Origin: an uncultured Aquimarina sp.
GTDB taxonomy: Bacteria > Bacteroidota > Bacteroidia > Flavobacteriales > Flavobacteriaceae
Reading direction: 5' to 3'
Length of the DNA stretch: 64,000 bases
Assembly: GCA_947498785.1 (NCBI GenBank)
Contig: CANMLS010000004.1
Coordinates: 1 to 64,000 of the forward strand
This document shows, in pieces, positions 46,995 through 54,771 of this stretch. A program made the translations under genes and the position numbers. The first letter of the stretch is position 1. Each line of letters opens with the position of its first letter. The notes below the pieces were generated by a model. The model was not told the DNA's origin, did not search any database, and saw nothing but the letters and a program-made list of their open reading frames with translations.

Positions 46995-47068
46995 TGGAGA
47001 AGATGGGACTCGAACCCACGACCTCTTGACTGCCAGTCAAGCGCTCTAGCCAGCTGAGCTACATCCCC
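46995..47068 (-). tRNA. tRNA-Ala (GGC anticodon)
   Basis: The minus strand folds as a cloverleaf: acceptor start GGGGATG, D arm with AGCTCAGCTGGCTAGAGC, anticodon stem CTTGA/TCAAG around loop CTGGCAG (anticodon GGC), and T arm GTGGGTTCGAGTCCCAT. The acceptor pairs with CTTCTCC with one mismatch; the discriminator is A and CCA is not encoded. A weak hairpin, CCCC/GGGG at 46961-46983, may terminate it. It lies 5 bp after the universal stress gene on the same strand. Confidence 0.93.
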
Positions 47069-47073
47069 ATTTT

Positions 47074-47871
47074 TTAATTAGCACCTCGTAAAACCAAAAG
47101 AGGGATTCTACTATCAAAATCTTTCTTGAGTACTGTGTTTTTTTCCCAAAGTTTAGCAAAAAAACCTCGTTTACGCCTAAATACACAAAGTAGATCAGGG
47201 TAATTTTCATTGAGATGTTCTAAAACCCCCTGAAATAAGGTTCCGTTCTCTGAAGATTTGTATGATGAGATAATTTCTCCTAAATCATTATGAAACTCAG
47301 AATCTTCTGGTAAGTAATCGGCAGTTTTTACTTGAAGCAATTTCATTTTAGCTTTAAAAGTATTTAAAACTTCTTTTATAGGAGTCAATGCATTTTCCTT
47401 TTTTATGATACCAGATTTGATAGCCATAAGGACAGTGTTAATTGCCCGAAAAGTATACATTTCTGGAATAATCAGGACCGGGATCTCGGTTTTTTTAACC
47501 AAACTTCCAGAGATTTCTCCTAAGAAATACGGAGCCTTAATGTCACTTACTTCTGCACCTACAATAATCAGATCAATAGCATGTTGTAAATTATACTTGG
47601 GAATAGCTTCCAAAAGCTCTTCTTCTAATGGTAATGCTATAATATCTATTCCTTTTTTATCAACTTCTGCAATCTTCTCTTCAATGGTAGATTTCTTGAT
47701 TTCCTTTAATACCTCATTAGAAGGTAAGCTACCCGATCTAGACAATGCTTTAAACATTTCTACTACGTATACTGTTGCATTAAATTCTTTTGCAAAATCA
47801 ATAGCATATTGTAGCCTTGCAATACTAACTGAAGGTTCAGATAAGCCCAACGGAACCAATATATTCTTCAT
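47074..47871 (-). CDS. Universal stress protein (UspA family)
   Basis: 265 residues, so two Usp-like halves. The first half is clear: KNILVPLGLSEPSVSIARLQ (1-22), VYVVEMF (about 35-41), and HAIDLIIVGAEVSD (about 97-110), close to the beta-4 and ATP-loop region (GEISGSLVKKTEIPVLIIPE). The second half (from about 145, RAINTVLMAIK) is diverged. It is cytoplasmic, linked in the family to stress survival and nucleotide binding. The gene ends 5 bp before tRNA-Ala on the same strand, so read-through into the tRNA is likely. Confidence 0.85.
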   Translation of the reverse strand: MKNILVPLGLSEPSVSIARLQYAIDFAKEFNATVYVVEMFKALSRSGSLPSNEVLKEIKKSTIEEKIAEVDKKGIDIIALPLEEELLEAIPKYNLQHAIDLIIVGAEVSDIKAPYFLGEISGSLVKKTEIPVLIIPEMYTFRAINTVLMAIKSGIIKKENALTPIKEVLNTFKAKMKLLQVKTADYLPEDSEFHNDLGEIISSYKSSENGTLFQGVLEHLNENYPDLLCVFRRKRGFFAKLWEKNTVLKKDFDSRIPLLVLRGAN

Positions 47872-48089
47872 ATACCATTTTGATTTGTGATTCAGTATGT
47901 AAAATTACAATTTTAGTGCTTTTACAAAGTAGATTTTCAATAAAAAATAAACAAAATTCAAATATTTTTGAGGTTTTAAGGTCATTTTTAAAAGTGTGAA
48001 ATAATTTTATTTCTTAAAGTTTTTTTAAATGTTAATTAGAATATAATCCAAAGGCATTAACTGAAATATAAAGTTAGTACTTTTGATCG

Positions 48090-48587
48090 ATGATTCGTAG
48101 AGCATTTCTTTCTGATTTGGATATTATTTATGAGCTATCCCAAGCATGCGCTAAGGAGATGATAGCAAATAAAATCTATCAATGGAACGAGGATTACCCT
48201 ACTCGAGAACGTTTTAAAAAAGATATAGAACTTCAGGAACTATATGTTTTAGAGGAAGAAAGTATCAAAGGAGTTATTGTACTTACCGAGTTGATTGATG
48301 ACGAGTATATTTCTGTAAAGTGGTTAACCAAAAATAAGGATAATTTATATGTTCATCGCTTGGCAATTGAACCAAGATATTGGAGACAAGGATACGCACA
48401 ACAATTGATGGATTTTGCAGAAAATTATGCTAGAGATCAAAAATATCAATCATTACGATTGGATACTTTTAGCAAGAATAAAAGAAATCAGAAATTTTAT
48501 GAAATTAGAGGTTATAAGCGTTTAGAAGATATATATTTTCCAAAACAAAGTATGTATCCATTTCATTGTTATGAACTCATTATATGA
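48090..48587 (+). CDS. GNAT-family N-acetyltransferase
   Basis: 165 residues, full length for the family. The acetyl-CoA motif A is LYVHRLAIEPRYWRQGYAQQ (about 88-108) with the RxxGxA-type loop RQGYAQQ, followed by motif B SLRLDTFSKNKRNQKFYEIR and GYKR (about 127-150). It transfers an acetyl group to an unknown amine in the cytoplasm. The MATE gene start overlaps its stop (ATGA), so both are on one transcript. Confidence 0.9.
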   Translation: MIRRAFLSDLDIIYELSQACAKEMIANKIYQWNEDYPTRERFKKDIELQELYVLEEESIKGVIVLTELIDDEYISVKWLTKNKDNLYVHRLAIEPRYWRQGYAQQLMDFAENYARDQKYQSLRLDTFSKNKRNQKFYEIRGYKRLEDIYFPKQSMYPFHCYELII

Positions 48588-49924
48588 GTATAGTTATCAG
48601 TTTTAAAAATATTAATCGCTTAGCTATACCTGCTATTATTGCAGGTATTGCAGAGCCTCTCTTATCTATAACAGATACAGCGATAGTAGGTAATATTCCC
48701 GATTATGGAACAGAATCTCTGGCAGCAGTTGGCATTGTAGGGTCTTTTTTGTCAGCACTGATATGGATTCTGGGACAAACCAGAAGTGCAATATCTGCCA
48801 TTATTTCACAATATTTGGGAGCAGGTAAAATAGAAGAGGTAAAAACACTACCAGCACAAGCCATTTTCTTTAATGTATCCTTAAGTATTTTGGTATTGGT
48901 ATCTACGGTATTTTTTGTTGAAGAAATTTTTAAATTATACAATGCCTCAGGATTGATTTTGGAGTATTGCGTAGTATACTATGATATTCGAGTCTGGGGA
49001 TTTCCATTAACGTTATTTACATTTGCTGTTTTTGGAATTTTTAGAGGACTGCAAAATACATTTTGGCCAATGATTGTAGCTGTAACCGGAGCAGTAACAA
49101 ATATTGTTTTAGATTTTGTATTAGTATATGGTATTGATAATATAATTACTCCGTTGGGAATTAGTGGTGCGGCTTGGGCAAGTTTAATCTCTCAGTTTAT
49201 AATGGCGATCATAGTTTTTGTATTGTTAATAGTTAAAACAGACGTCAGCCTTAGATTACGTTTTCCGTTAAATAAAGAGTTAGGTAGATTGGTGACCATG
49301 AGTCTTAATCTTTTTGTACGGTCTATTGCTTTAAATACGGCATTATATTTTGCTACATCGCATGCTACAGATTATGGAGATGAGTATATAGCCGCTTACA
49401 CGATAGCTATGAATATATGGATGTTTACAGCTTTTTTTATTGATGGATATGGTGGTGCGGGTAATATTTTAAGTGGAAAATTATTAGGAGCAAAAGATTA
49501 TAACTCATTATGGAAATTAGGAAAACGTGTAAGCTCTTATGGGATTGGCGTTAGTTTGATTTTAGCACTTTTTGGATTTGTATTTTATTACAAAATAGGA
49601 GAAGTGTTTACTAATGAGGTTATTGTACTGGATACATTTTATAGTGTCTTTTTTATTGTATTAATTGTACAACCGATTAACGGACTAGCTTTTGTTTTTG
49701 ATGGAATATTTAAAGGCTTGGGTGAGATGGGGTATTTAAGAAATGTTTTGCTGGGTGCAACATTTTTAGGCTTTATTCCTGCACTCTACCTATGTGACTA
49801 TTTTGATCTAAAATTATACGGAATTTGGATTGCATTTACTGTATGGGCTCTCTTTAGAGGAGTAGCGCTTGTCACAAAATTCAGGAATAAGTTTCTACCA
49901 TTAATCACGTCTAATAAAAATTAA
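48584..49924 (+). CDS. MATE-family efflux transporter
   Basis: 446 residues, 12 membrane segments in two halves. The first half shows IAGIAEPLLSITDTAIVG (about 16-33) and VGSFLSALIWILGQTRSAIS (about 46-65); GALQNTFWP-like GLQNTFWPMIVAV (about 154-166) is the conserved region of the first half, and the second half has GYGGAGNILSGKLLGAKDYN (about 290-309). It exports cationic drugs or metabolites with Na+ or H+. Its 3' end overlaps a possible small minus-strand ORF. Confidence 0.9.
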   Translation: MSIVISFKNINRLAIPAIIAGIAEPLLSITDTAIVGNIPDYGTESLAAVGIVGSFLSALIWILGQTRSAISAIISQYLGAGKIEEVKTLPAQAIFFNVSLSILVLVSTVFFVEEIFKLYNASGLILEYCVVYYDIRVWGFPLTLFTFAVFGIFRGLQNTFWPMIVAVTGAVTNIVLDFVLVYGIDNIITPLGISGAAWASLISQFIMAIIVFVLLIVKTDVSLRLRFPLNKELGRLVTMSLNLFVRSIALNTALYFATSHATDYGDEYIAAYTIAMNIWMFTAFFIDGYGGAGNILSGKLLGAKDYNSLWKLGKRVSSYGIGVSLILALFGFVFYYKIGEVFTNEVIVLDTFYSVFFIVLIVQPINGLAFVFDGIFKGLGEMGYLRNVLLGATFLGFIPALYLCDYFDLKLYGIWIAFTVWALFRGVALVTKFRNKFLPLITSNKN

Positions 49925-50015
49925 AAAGAAGCATATACAATAGCAAAGGGGTATATATTAAAATTAAAAAAATTCCAATTCTTAATCTGTTTTTTTCAAA
50001 AAATTGTTCCATCAT
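49911..50015 (-). CDS. Possible 34-residue single-membrane-span protein
   Basis: Minus strand, two ATGs at 50015 and 50012, TAG at 49911-49913. Residues MMEQFFEKNRLR are followed by GIFLILIYTPLLLYMLLF, a good membrane helix, in N-in orientation by charge. It overlaps the MATE gene's last 14 bases. No family recognised; AT-rich DNA can give such frames by chance. Confidence 0.35.
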   Translation of the reverse strand: MMEQFFEKNRLRIGIFLILIYTPLLLYMLLFNFY

Positions 50016-50135
50016 CGTCTGTTTTTAATACTACCCCATTTTAAAAGAAAAGACGAATTCTAATACAGATAGTTATGATTGATTATATATCTGTAATAAA
50101 TAATTATCTACTTTTATAGCAAACAAAGCACAAAA

Positions 50136-50900
50136 ATGATACCAAAATCCAAAGGAAGTCTTTATATACATACAGAGAATACTATAGCAACGATAGAATT
50201 TGGTCACCCTGCCAGTAATTCTTTTCCATCAGAATTGTTAACAAGATTAGAAAAGGCTTTTGATGAATTATCTAATGATAAATCGATTCATGTGATTATT
50301 CTTAAATCAGAAGGAGATCGGGCTTTTTGTGCAGGAGCTTCATTTGATGAATTGATTGCTATTAATGACTTTATAGAAGGAAAAAAATTCTTTTCTGGCT
50401 TTGCCAATGTGATTAATGCAATGCGTAAATGTAAAAAACCTATTCTTGGCAGAATCCAAGGTAAAACTGTTGGGGGAGGTGTAGGATTAGCTGCTGCTTG
50501 TGATTATTGTCTGGCCTCAGAATCTGCTTCAATTAAATTAAGTGAATTAACTATTGGTATTGGTCCTTTTGTAATAGAACCTGCGGTAACAAGAAAAATT
50601 GGACTTGCAGCTTTTGAAGCTCTTGCATGGGATGCGTCACAATGGAAAAATGCGTATTGGGCTAAAGAAAAAGGATTATACGCCAGAGTTTTTGAAACTG
50701 TAGGAGAGTTGAATAAAGAAGTACAGATATTTGCAGAGAGACTTGCCAATTATAATCCCAAAGCAATACTGCAAATGAAAGAAACGTTATGGAAAGGAAC
50801 TGATCATTGGGGCGAGTTATTAATAAAACGTGCAGAAATCTCAGGTGAACTTGTACTATCTGAATTTACCAGGAAAGCATTAGAAAAATTCAAAAAATAA
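50136..50900 (+). CDS. Enoyl-CoA hydratase/isomerase family protein
   Basis: 254 residues, full length. Crotonase fold: oxyanion-hole strands RAFCAGASFDELI (about 67-79) and GKTVGGGVGLAAACDYCLAS (about 110-129), then IKLSELTIGIGPFVIEPAV (about 133-151). The residue positions of the two hydratase Glu are not both obvious, so it may be an isomerase or another crotonase activity. Cytoplasmic, acts on acyl-CoA in fatty-acid or aromatic breakdown. A 32-codon membrane peptide follows 3 bp after. Confidence 0.88.
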   Translation: MIPKSKGSLYIHTENTIATIEFGHPASNSFPSELLTRLEKAFDELSNDKSIHVIILKSEGDRAFCAGASFDELIAINDFIEGKKFFSGFANVINAMRKCKKPILGRIQGKTVGGGVGLAAACDYCLASESASIKLSELTIGIGPFVIEPAVTRKIGLAAFEALAWDASQWKNAYWAKEKGLYARVFETVGELNKEVQIFAERLANYNPKAILQMKETLWKGTDHWGELLIKRAEISGELVLSEFTRKALEKFKK

Positions 50901-50903
50901 ATA

Positions 50904-51002
50904 ATGGATATATTAAATTTTTTAGGAGGTAATGGATTGTTCCTTGTTTTGGGAATTGTATTAGTTGTGGTTTACTTTATAAATAAGAGAAAGAGACGGT
51001 AA
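50904..51002 (+). CDS. 32-residue single-span membrane protein
   Basis: ATG at 50904, TAA at 51000-51002. MDILNFLGGNGLFLVLGIVL, then VVVYFINKRKRR: one hydrophobic helix ending in a basic cluster, as expected for an N-out/C-in or positive-inside small membrane protein. It lies 3 bp after the enoyl-CoA hydratase stop and 36 bp before queD on the same strand. Composition and position make a real gene likely; function unknown. Confidence 0.6.
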   Translation: MDILNFLGGNGLFLVLGIVLVVVYFINKRKRR

Positions 51003-51038
51003 TCTTCCGTAACTTTGCCAAAAATTACAAAGTAAGTA

Positions 51039-51491
51039 ATGAGTAAAATTCGTATCACCAAACAATTTTCTTTTGAAACAGGTCATGCTTTATATGGATA
51101 TGATGGTAAATGTAGAAATGTTCACGGGCATAGTTATAAATTAAGTGTTACCGTAATTGGATCACCTATCTCAGACACTTCTCATGTTAAATTGGGAATG
51201 GTAATCGATTTTGGAGATCTTAAAAAAATAGTAAAAGAAGATATAGAAGATGTTTTTGATCATGCTACCGTGTTTAATAAAAATACGCCACATGTAGAAT
51301 TAGCAAAAGAACTTCAAGATAGAGGACATAATGTTATTTTGGTAGATTATCAGCCTACCAGTGAGAATATGGTAATTGATTTTGCTAAAAAAATAAAGGA
51401 TCGATTACCAGAAAATATCAAATTACATTCTCTTAAACTTCAGGAAACAGAAACTTCGTATGCAGAATGGTATGCATCAGACAATCAATAG
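51039..51491 (+). CDS. queD: 6-carboxy-5,6,7,8-tetrahydropterin synthase
   Basis: 150 residues. Zn-binding His residues are in SFETGHALYGYDGKCRNVHG (about 11-30) followed by HSY, and the active Cys is in KCRNVHG. MVIDFGDLKKIVKE (about 57-70) and DHATVFN (about 79-85) match the PTPS family, as does the Glu of LHSLKLQETETSYAEWY (about 130-146). It converts dihydroneopterin triphosphate to 6-carboxytetrahydropterin in queuosine synthesis. Other queuosine genes were not seen nearby. A related folate-type PTPS activity is possible. Confidence 0.9.
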   Translation: MSKIRITKQFSFETGHALYGYDGKCRNVHGHSYKLSVTVIGSPISDTSHVKLGMVIDFGDLKKIVKEDIEDVFDHATVFNKNTPHVELAKELQDRGHNVILVDYQPTSENMVIDFAKKIKDRLPENIKLHSLKLQETETSYAEWYASDNQ

Positions 51492-51542
51492 ATAATATGG
51501 CTTGTAAAGCTTTTCTTATTTTTTATCTTTTAAACTAAAATT

Positions 51543-52295
51543 ATGAACCTTCCAGAAGGGAAAAAAATATATTTTGCCAGTGACAATCATTTGGGAGCTC
51601 CTACAACAGAAAAGAGTTTTCCCAGAGAACAAAAGTTTGTAAAATGGTTGGATGAGATTAAAGAAGATGCTGCAGCTATTTTTTTATTAGGAGATTTATT
51701 CGATTTTTGGTTTGAATATAAAACAGTAGTTCCAAGAGGTTTTACTAGGACACTAGGGAAGCTGGCAGAAATCACAGATTCTGGAATACCAGTATATTAT
51801 TTTGTAGGTAATCATGATTTGTGGATGAATGGATATTTTGAAGAAGAGTTAAATATTCCGGTGTATCATAAACCTCAGGAATTTACATTTAATGAAACAA
51901 CTTTTTTTATAGGACATGGAGATGGTTTAGGACCTGGAGATAAAGGGTATAAACGGATGAAAAAGATATTTACCAATCCTATGGCAAAATGGTGTTTTAG
52001 ATGGCTACATCCTGATTTAGGAGTAAAACTTGCGCAATATTTATCAGTTAAAAACAAGTTGATTTCGGGTGATGAAGATGTAACTTTTTTGGGAGAGGAT
52101 AATGAATGGTTGGTACAATATTGTAAAAGAAAATTAGAGCATAAACATAGGGATCATTTTATATTTGGACATAGACATCTTCCTATGGAAATACAATTAG
52201 AAGAAAATTCAAAATACACCAATTTAGGAGATTGGATTACCCATTATACTTATGCTGTTTTTGACGGAAAAGAATTAAAACTAAGTACATTTTAA
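51543..52295 (+). CDS. lpxH: UDP-2,3-diacylglucosamine diphosphatase
   Basis: 250 residues, normal length. Calcineurin-like metal sites: FASDNHLG (about 10-17; usually SDxHL), LLGDLFDFWFE (about 42-52), VGNHDLWM (about 82-89), FIGHGDGLGPGDKG (about 117-130) and FGHRHLP (about 206-212). It hydrolyses UDP-2,3-diacylglucosamine to lipid X at the inner face of the inner membrane, part of lipid A synthesis. It follows queD with a 51-bp gap. A strong bidirectional terminator lies after it. Confidence 0.9.
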   Translation: MNLPEGKKIYFASDNHLGAPTTEKSFPREQKFVKWLDEIKEDAAAIFLLGDLFDFWFEYKTVVPRGFTRTLGKLAEITDSGIPVYYFVGNHDLWMNGYFEEELNIPVYHKPQEFTFNETTFFIGHGDGLGPGDKGYKRMKKIFTNPMAKWCFRWLHPDLGVKLAQYLSVKNKLISGDEDVTFLGEDNEWLVQYCKRKLEHKHRDHFIFGHRHLPMEIQLEENSKYTNLGDWITHYTYAVFDGKELKLSTF

Positions 52296-52300
52296 ATACT

Positions 52301-52340
52301 AAAAAAAGGGAAGTAACTTAAAAAATTATTTCCCTTTTTT
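52301..52340. terminator. Bidirectional terminator between convergent genes
   Basis: AAAAAAAGGGAA (52301-52312) pairs with TTCCCTTTTTT (52330-52340), with further pairing of TAA and TTA inside. T runs on both strands serve lpxH from the left and the fascin-like gene from the right. Confidence 0.85.
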
Positions 52341-52357
52341 CGTATTATAATATACGC

Positions 52358-53524
52358 CTATTCTATCATTATTTGTTTTACAATAGAATTTTCACCCAAT
52401 TTAACTTTAGCCAAATAGAGGCCTCTTACATTAATAGAGTTTCGTAATTCTGTAAGTATGATAGATGTAAATCCTTTTTTCAGTATACCTAAATCCTTTT
52501 TTTGAATACTTTTTCCGTTTAGGCTTACAATTTCTATTGAACCATGGACATCTGCTGGAACATCTATTTGTAGACTAAGGTCACCAGTAATTATGGGATT
52601 AGGGTAAAAACTAATATGTTGTTTAGTTGTGTTATCAAATTGTAAGATATTTGACTCATCATTAAGATCTTTAATGATAAATTTTTCCCATAAACCAACG
52701 GCATTGCGATTACAAAAAATTCCCATATCTCTTCCATTCTCGTGACTTACATATTTATCATTATTTCCTTTTATTGCATAAAGATCTCCTCCGAGGGGTT
52801 CTAATGTGAATTTTTCTCCGACTCCTACATCATTTCGATCGCAATTCATTGCATTATTTCCATTTTCAGAACTCATGTATTTACCATTATTTCCTTTTAT
52901 ACTTACTGTTCCATTTCCTGTAGATTGTATAGTAAATTTTTCTTCGGGACCAACAGAGGTGCGATTAGCTCGCATTGACCTATTTCCTCCTTCTGAGCTT
53001 ATATATTTGTTAATACTTTGTCCTTTAATAGTAAAATTATCTCCCGTTGGAGGAGGTGAAGGATCTTCACCATCAAACCTAGATCTGGACGATAACCAGT
53101 CTATATCAAACCTTGGCCCTTTTTGATCGCATCCGTTAGGACCTAAATCTGTACGGCCAGGACACCCTGTCTCGTCTGCAGCATCATTTGCTGGGCCATT
53201 CCCACATTGTATATCATTATATGGGGCATCTCCATTTCTATAAGCCCTGTACTGAGGGTGTTTTTTTAGTTCATCACAGATATCACGAAGGTTCCTTCTA
53301 ATCCCGTTGATTATAACATAAGCAACATTAATATCGTCTAGGTTATGATCAAAAGTAGTATCACACCAGCAGAAGCCATTTGCGGCATAACTGTCTGTCC
53401 AACTAGGATGTCGGGGATTCCATTGCATTTTTGAATTATTTTCTTTTTGGATTGATTGGGATATTGCAAGATGTGTAGTAAGACAAGCAATTAGGAAGGT
53501 TAGAATACATAATTTACGTTTCAT
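52358..53524 (-). CDS. Secreted fascin-like beta-trefoil protein with T9SS sorting domain
   Basis: 388 residues. Signal peptide about 1-22 (ILTFLIACLTTHLAISQS). A Cys-rich domain (about 35-140) has FCWCDTTFDHNLDDINVAYV and later NDIQCGNGPANDAADETGC. Then three fascin-like repeats (about 165-285), each with a core such as INKYISSEGGNRSMRANR, GKYMSSENGNNAMNCDR and DKYVSHENGRDMGIFCNR. The C-terminal 80 residues are a type A T9SS domain: FYPNPIITGDLSLQID, then GLYLAKVKLGENSIVKQIM. It is exported to the surface or medium; the trefoil probably binds glycan. No catalytic domain is evident. Confidence 0.82.
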   Translation of the reverse strand: MKRKLCILTFLIACLTTHLAISQSIQKENNSKMQWNPRHPSWTDSYAANGFCWCDTTFDHNLDDINVAYVIINGIRRNLRDICDELKKHPQYRAYRNGDAPYNDIQCGNGPANDAADETGCPGRTDLGPNGCDQKGPRFDIDWLSSRSRFDGEDPSPPPTGDNFTIKGQSINKYISSEGGNRSMRANRTSVGPEEKFTIQSTGNGTVSIKGNNGKYMSSENGNNAMNCDRNDVGVGEKFTLEPLGGDLYAIKGNNDKYVSHENGRDMGIFCNRNAVGLWEKFIIKDLNDESNILQFDNTTKQHISFYPNPIITGDLSLQIDVPADVHGSIEIVSLNGKSIQKKDLGILKKGFTSIILTELRNSINVRGLYLAKVKLGENSIVKQIMIE

Positions 53525-53668
53525 AATAATATCTTTAAGTTAGCAATTTTTAAAGGTCATATTATAAAAACAATTTTTAAGGCTTGTGAGGAGTACATTA
53601 GGGGTACAAAAGAATAAAAGGGAATACATAAAGCATACTCTTTACCTCAAAAAACAATAAATGATAAT

Positions 53669-54637
53669 TTAGTGCTTTACTTGAGCCTGTAGAGTATCAG
53701 AAAGTCGAATACCGATCATTTCTGTCGCTTTAAGTTCAGAGTGATGTTCAAAAAATATAATGGTATCGTGCAAAACTGCTTCAATCAGATAATAGTTTCC
53801 TTTAAAGTATGAATTTTTTACCCGTACTTTTAATTTAGCATTAGTATCAGCTAATAGCTGATGCGGGTATACAAGAATAGTATCTTGACCCTTTGAGGTT
53901 GTAAACCAAGAAGGTTGTATTTGGTTTACTTCTCCAAAGAGAGAAGCAATGTAATAATTAGTAGGGTTTTTATATAAAGAGATCGTATTTTCTTTAGTCA
54001 AGATTTCACCGTGATGAATCACAATAGTTTCATCTGCAAAAGATAGAATATCAGTCTTATCATGAGTTGCTGTAATACTGGTAATTTTGTTGCGTTTTAG
54101 GTATCTAAAAAGATTTCTTCGTAAAGAACTTCGTCTAAAGTTATCGATATTACCAAAAGGTTCATCAAGCAATAGTAATTCTGGTCTTTTTGCCAGAGCT
54201 TTTGCCAAAGCAACTCTTTGTTTTTGTCCACCACTTAAGTTTTCAACTTTGGTAGAAGCAAAGTGAGTCATTTCTACAATTTCCAATAACTCATTTACTC
54301 GACCTCGTTTGAGTTCTGGTTCAAAATTAGAAAGATACTGACCAATGTTTTCTGCAACACTTCTATAAGGTTGCAATTCAAAACCTTGAGAGAGATACTT
54401 CATGTTTTCTTCTCCAGGAACTAAATTAAAAAGGGGACCTAGTATTTTTTTATCATTCCAGAACAGCTCTCCTTCCTTAACATCCAAAAGGCCATAAATG
54501 ATTTTTAACAAGGTGCTTTTCCCACAACCGCTTTCTCCAATCAGGGCAACATGCTGCCCTTTTTCTATAGTGAGACTAACATTTTTTAGGACAGGTAGTT
54601 TGTCGTAAGCAAAGGAAATATTCTGGATTTTAAGCAT
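53669..54637 (-). CDS. ABC transporter ATP-binding protein
   Basis: 322 residues from the ATG at 54637 (MLKIQNISFAYDKLP). A longer frame opens at 54727, but its extra 30 codons run across the terminator hairpin at 54671-54697, so the internal start is preferred. Walker A is GESGCGKSTLL (about 34-44), the ABC signature LSGGQKQRVALAKAL (about 136-150), Walker B LLLLDEPFGNID (about 155-166), and the switch His is in TATHD (about 188-192). The C-terminal 100 residues resemble the regulatory (TOBE-type) domain of Pot/Fbp-like ATPases. No permease or binding-protein gene is near. Confidence 0.88.
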   Translation of the reverse strand: MLKIQNISFAYDKLPVLKNVSLTIEKGQHVALIGESGCGKSTLLKIIYGLLDVKEGELFWNDKKILGPLFNLVPGEENMKYLSQGFELQPYRSVAENIGQYLSNFEPELKRGRVNELLEIVEMTHFASTKVENLSGGQKQRVALAKALAKRPELLLLDEPFGNIDNFRRSSLRRNLFRYLKRNKITSITATHDKTDILSFADETIVIHHGEILTKENTISLYKNPTNYYIASLFGEVNQIQPSWFTTSKGQDTILVYPHQLLADTNAKLKVRVKNSYFKGNYYLIEAVLHDTIIFFEHHSELKATEMIGIRLSDTLQAQVKH

Positions 54638-54670
54638 ATTCAAATATATTGACTCTTTATCAAATAAAAA

Positions 54671-54697
54671 ACCCACTTTTGGTTTATAAAAGTGGGT
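54671..54697 (-). terminator. Terminator of the prolyl oligopeptidase gene
   Basis: ACCCACTTTT (54671-54680) and AAAAGTGGGT (54688-54697) form a perfect 10-bp stem with a 7-nt loop; the minus strand continues with TTTTT. It stands 75 bp after the peptidase stop and before the ABC gene start. Confidence 0.85.
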
Positions 54698-54771
54698 GAA
54701 TAAAAAATATTTGATGGGAATAAACATTAGAAGTAAAAGAATTGGATTTTATATTTCTTTTTTAAGAATGT

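Noticed and set aside
54638..54727. N-terminal extension of the ABC ATPase
   Set aside because: Its codons cross a perfect terminator hairpin at 54671-54697, and the family begins at MLKIQNISF (54637).
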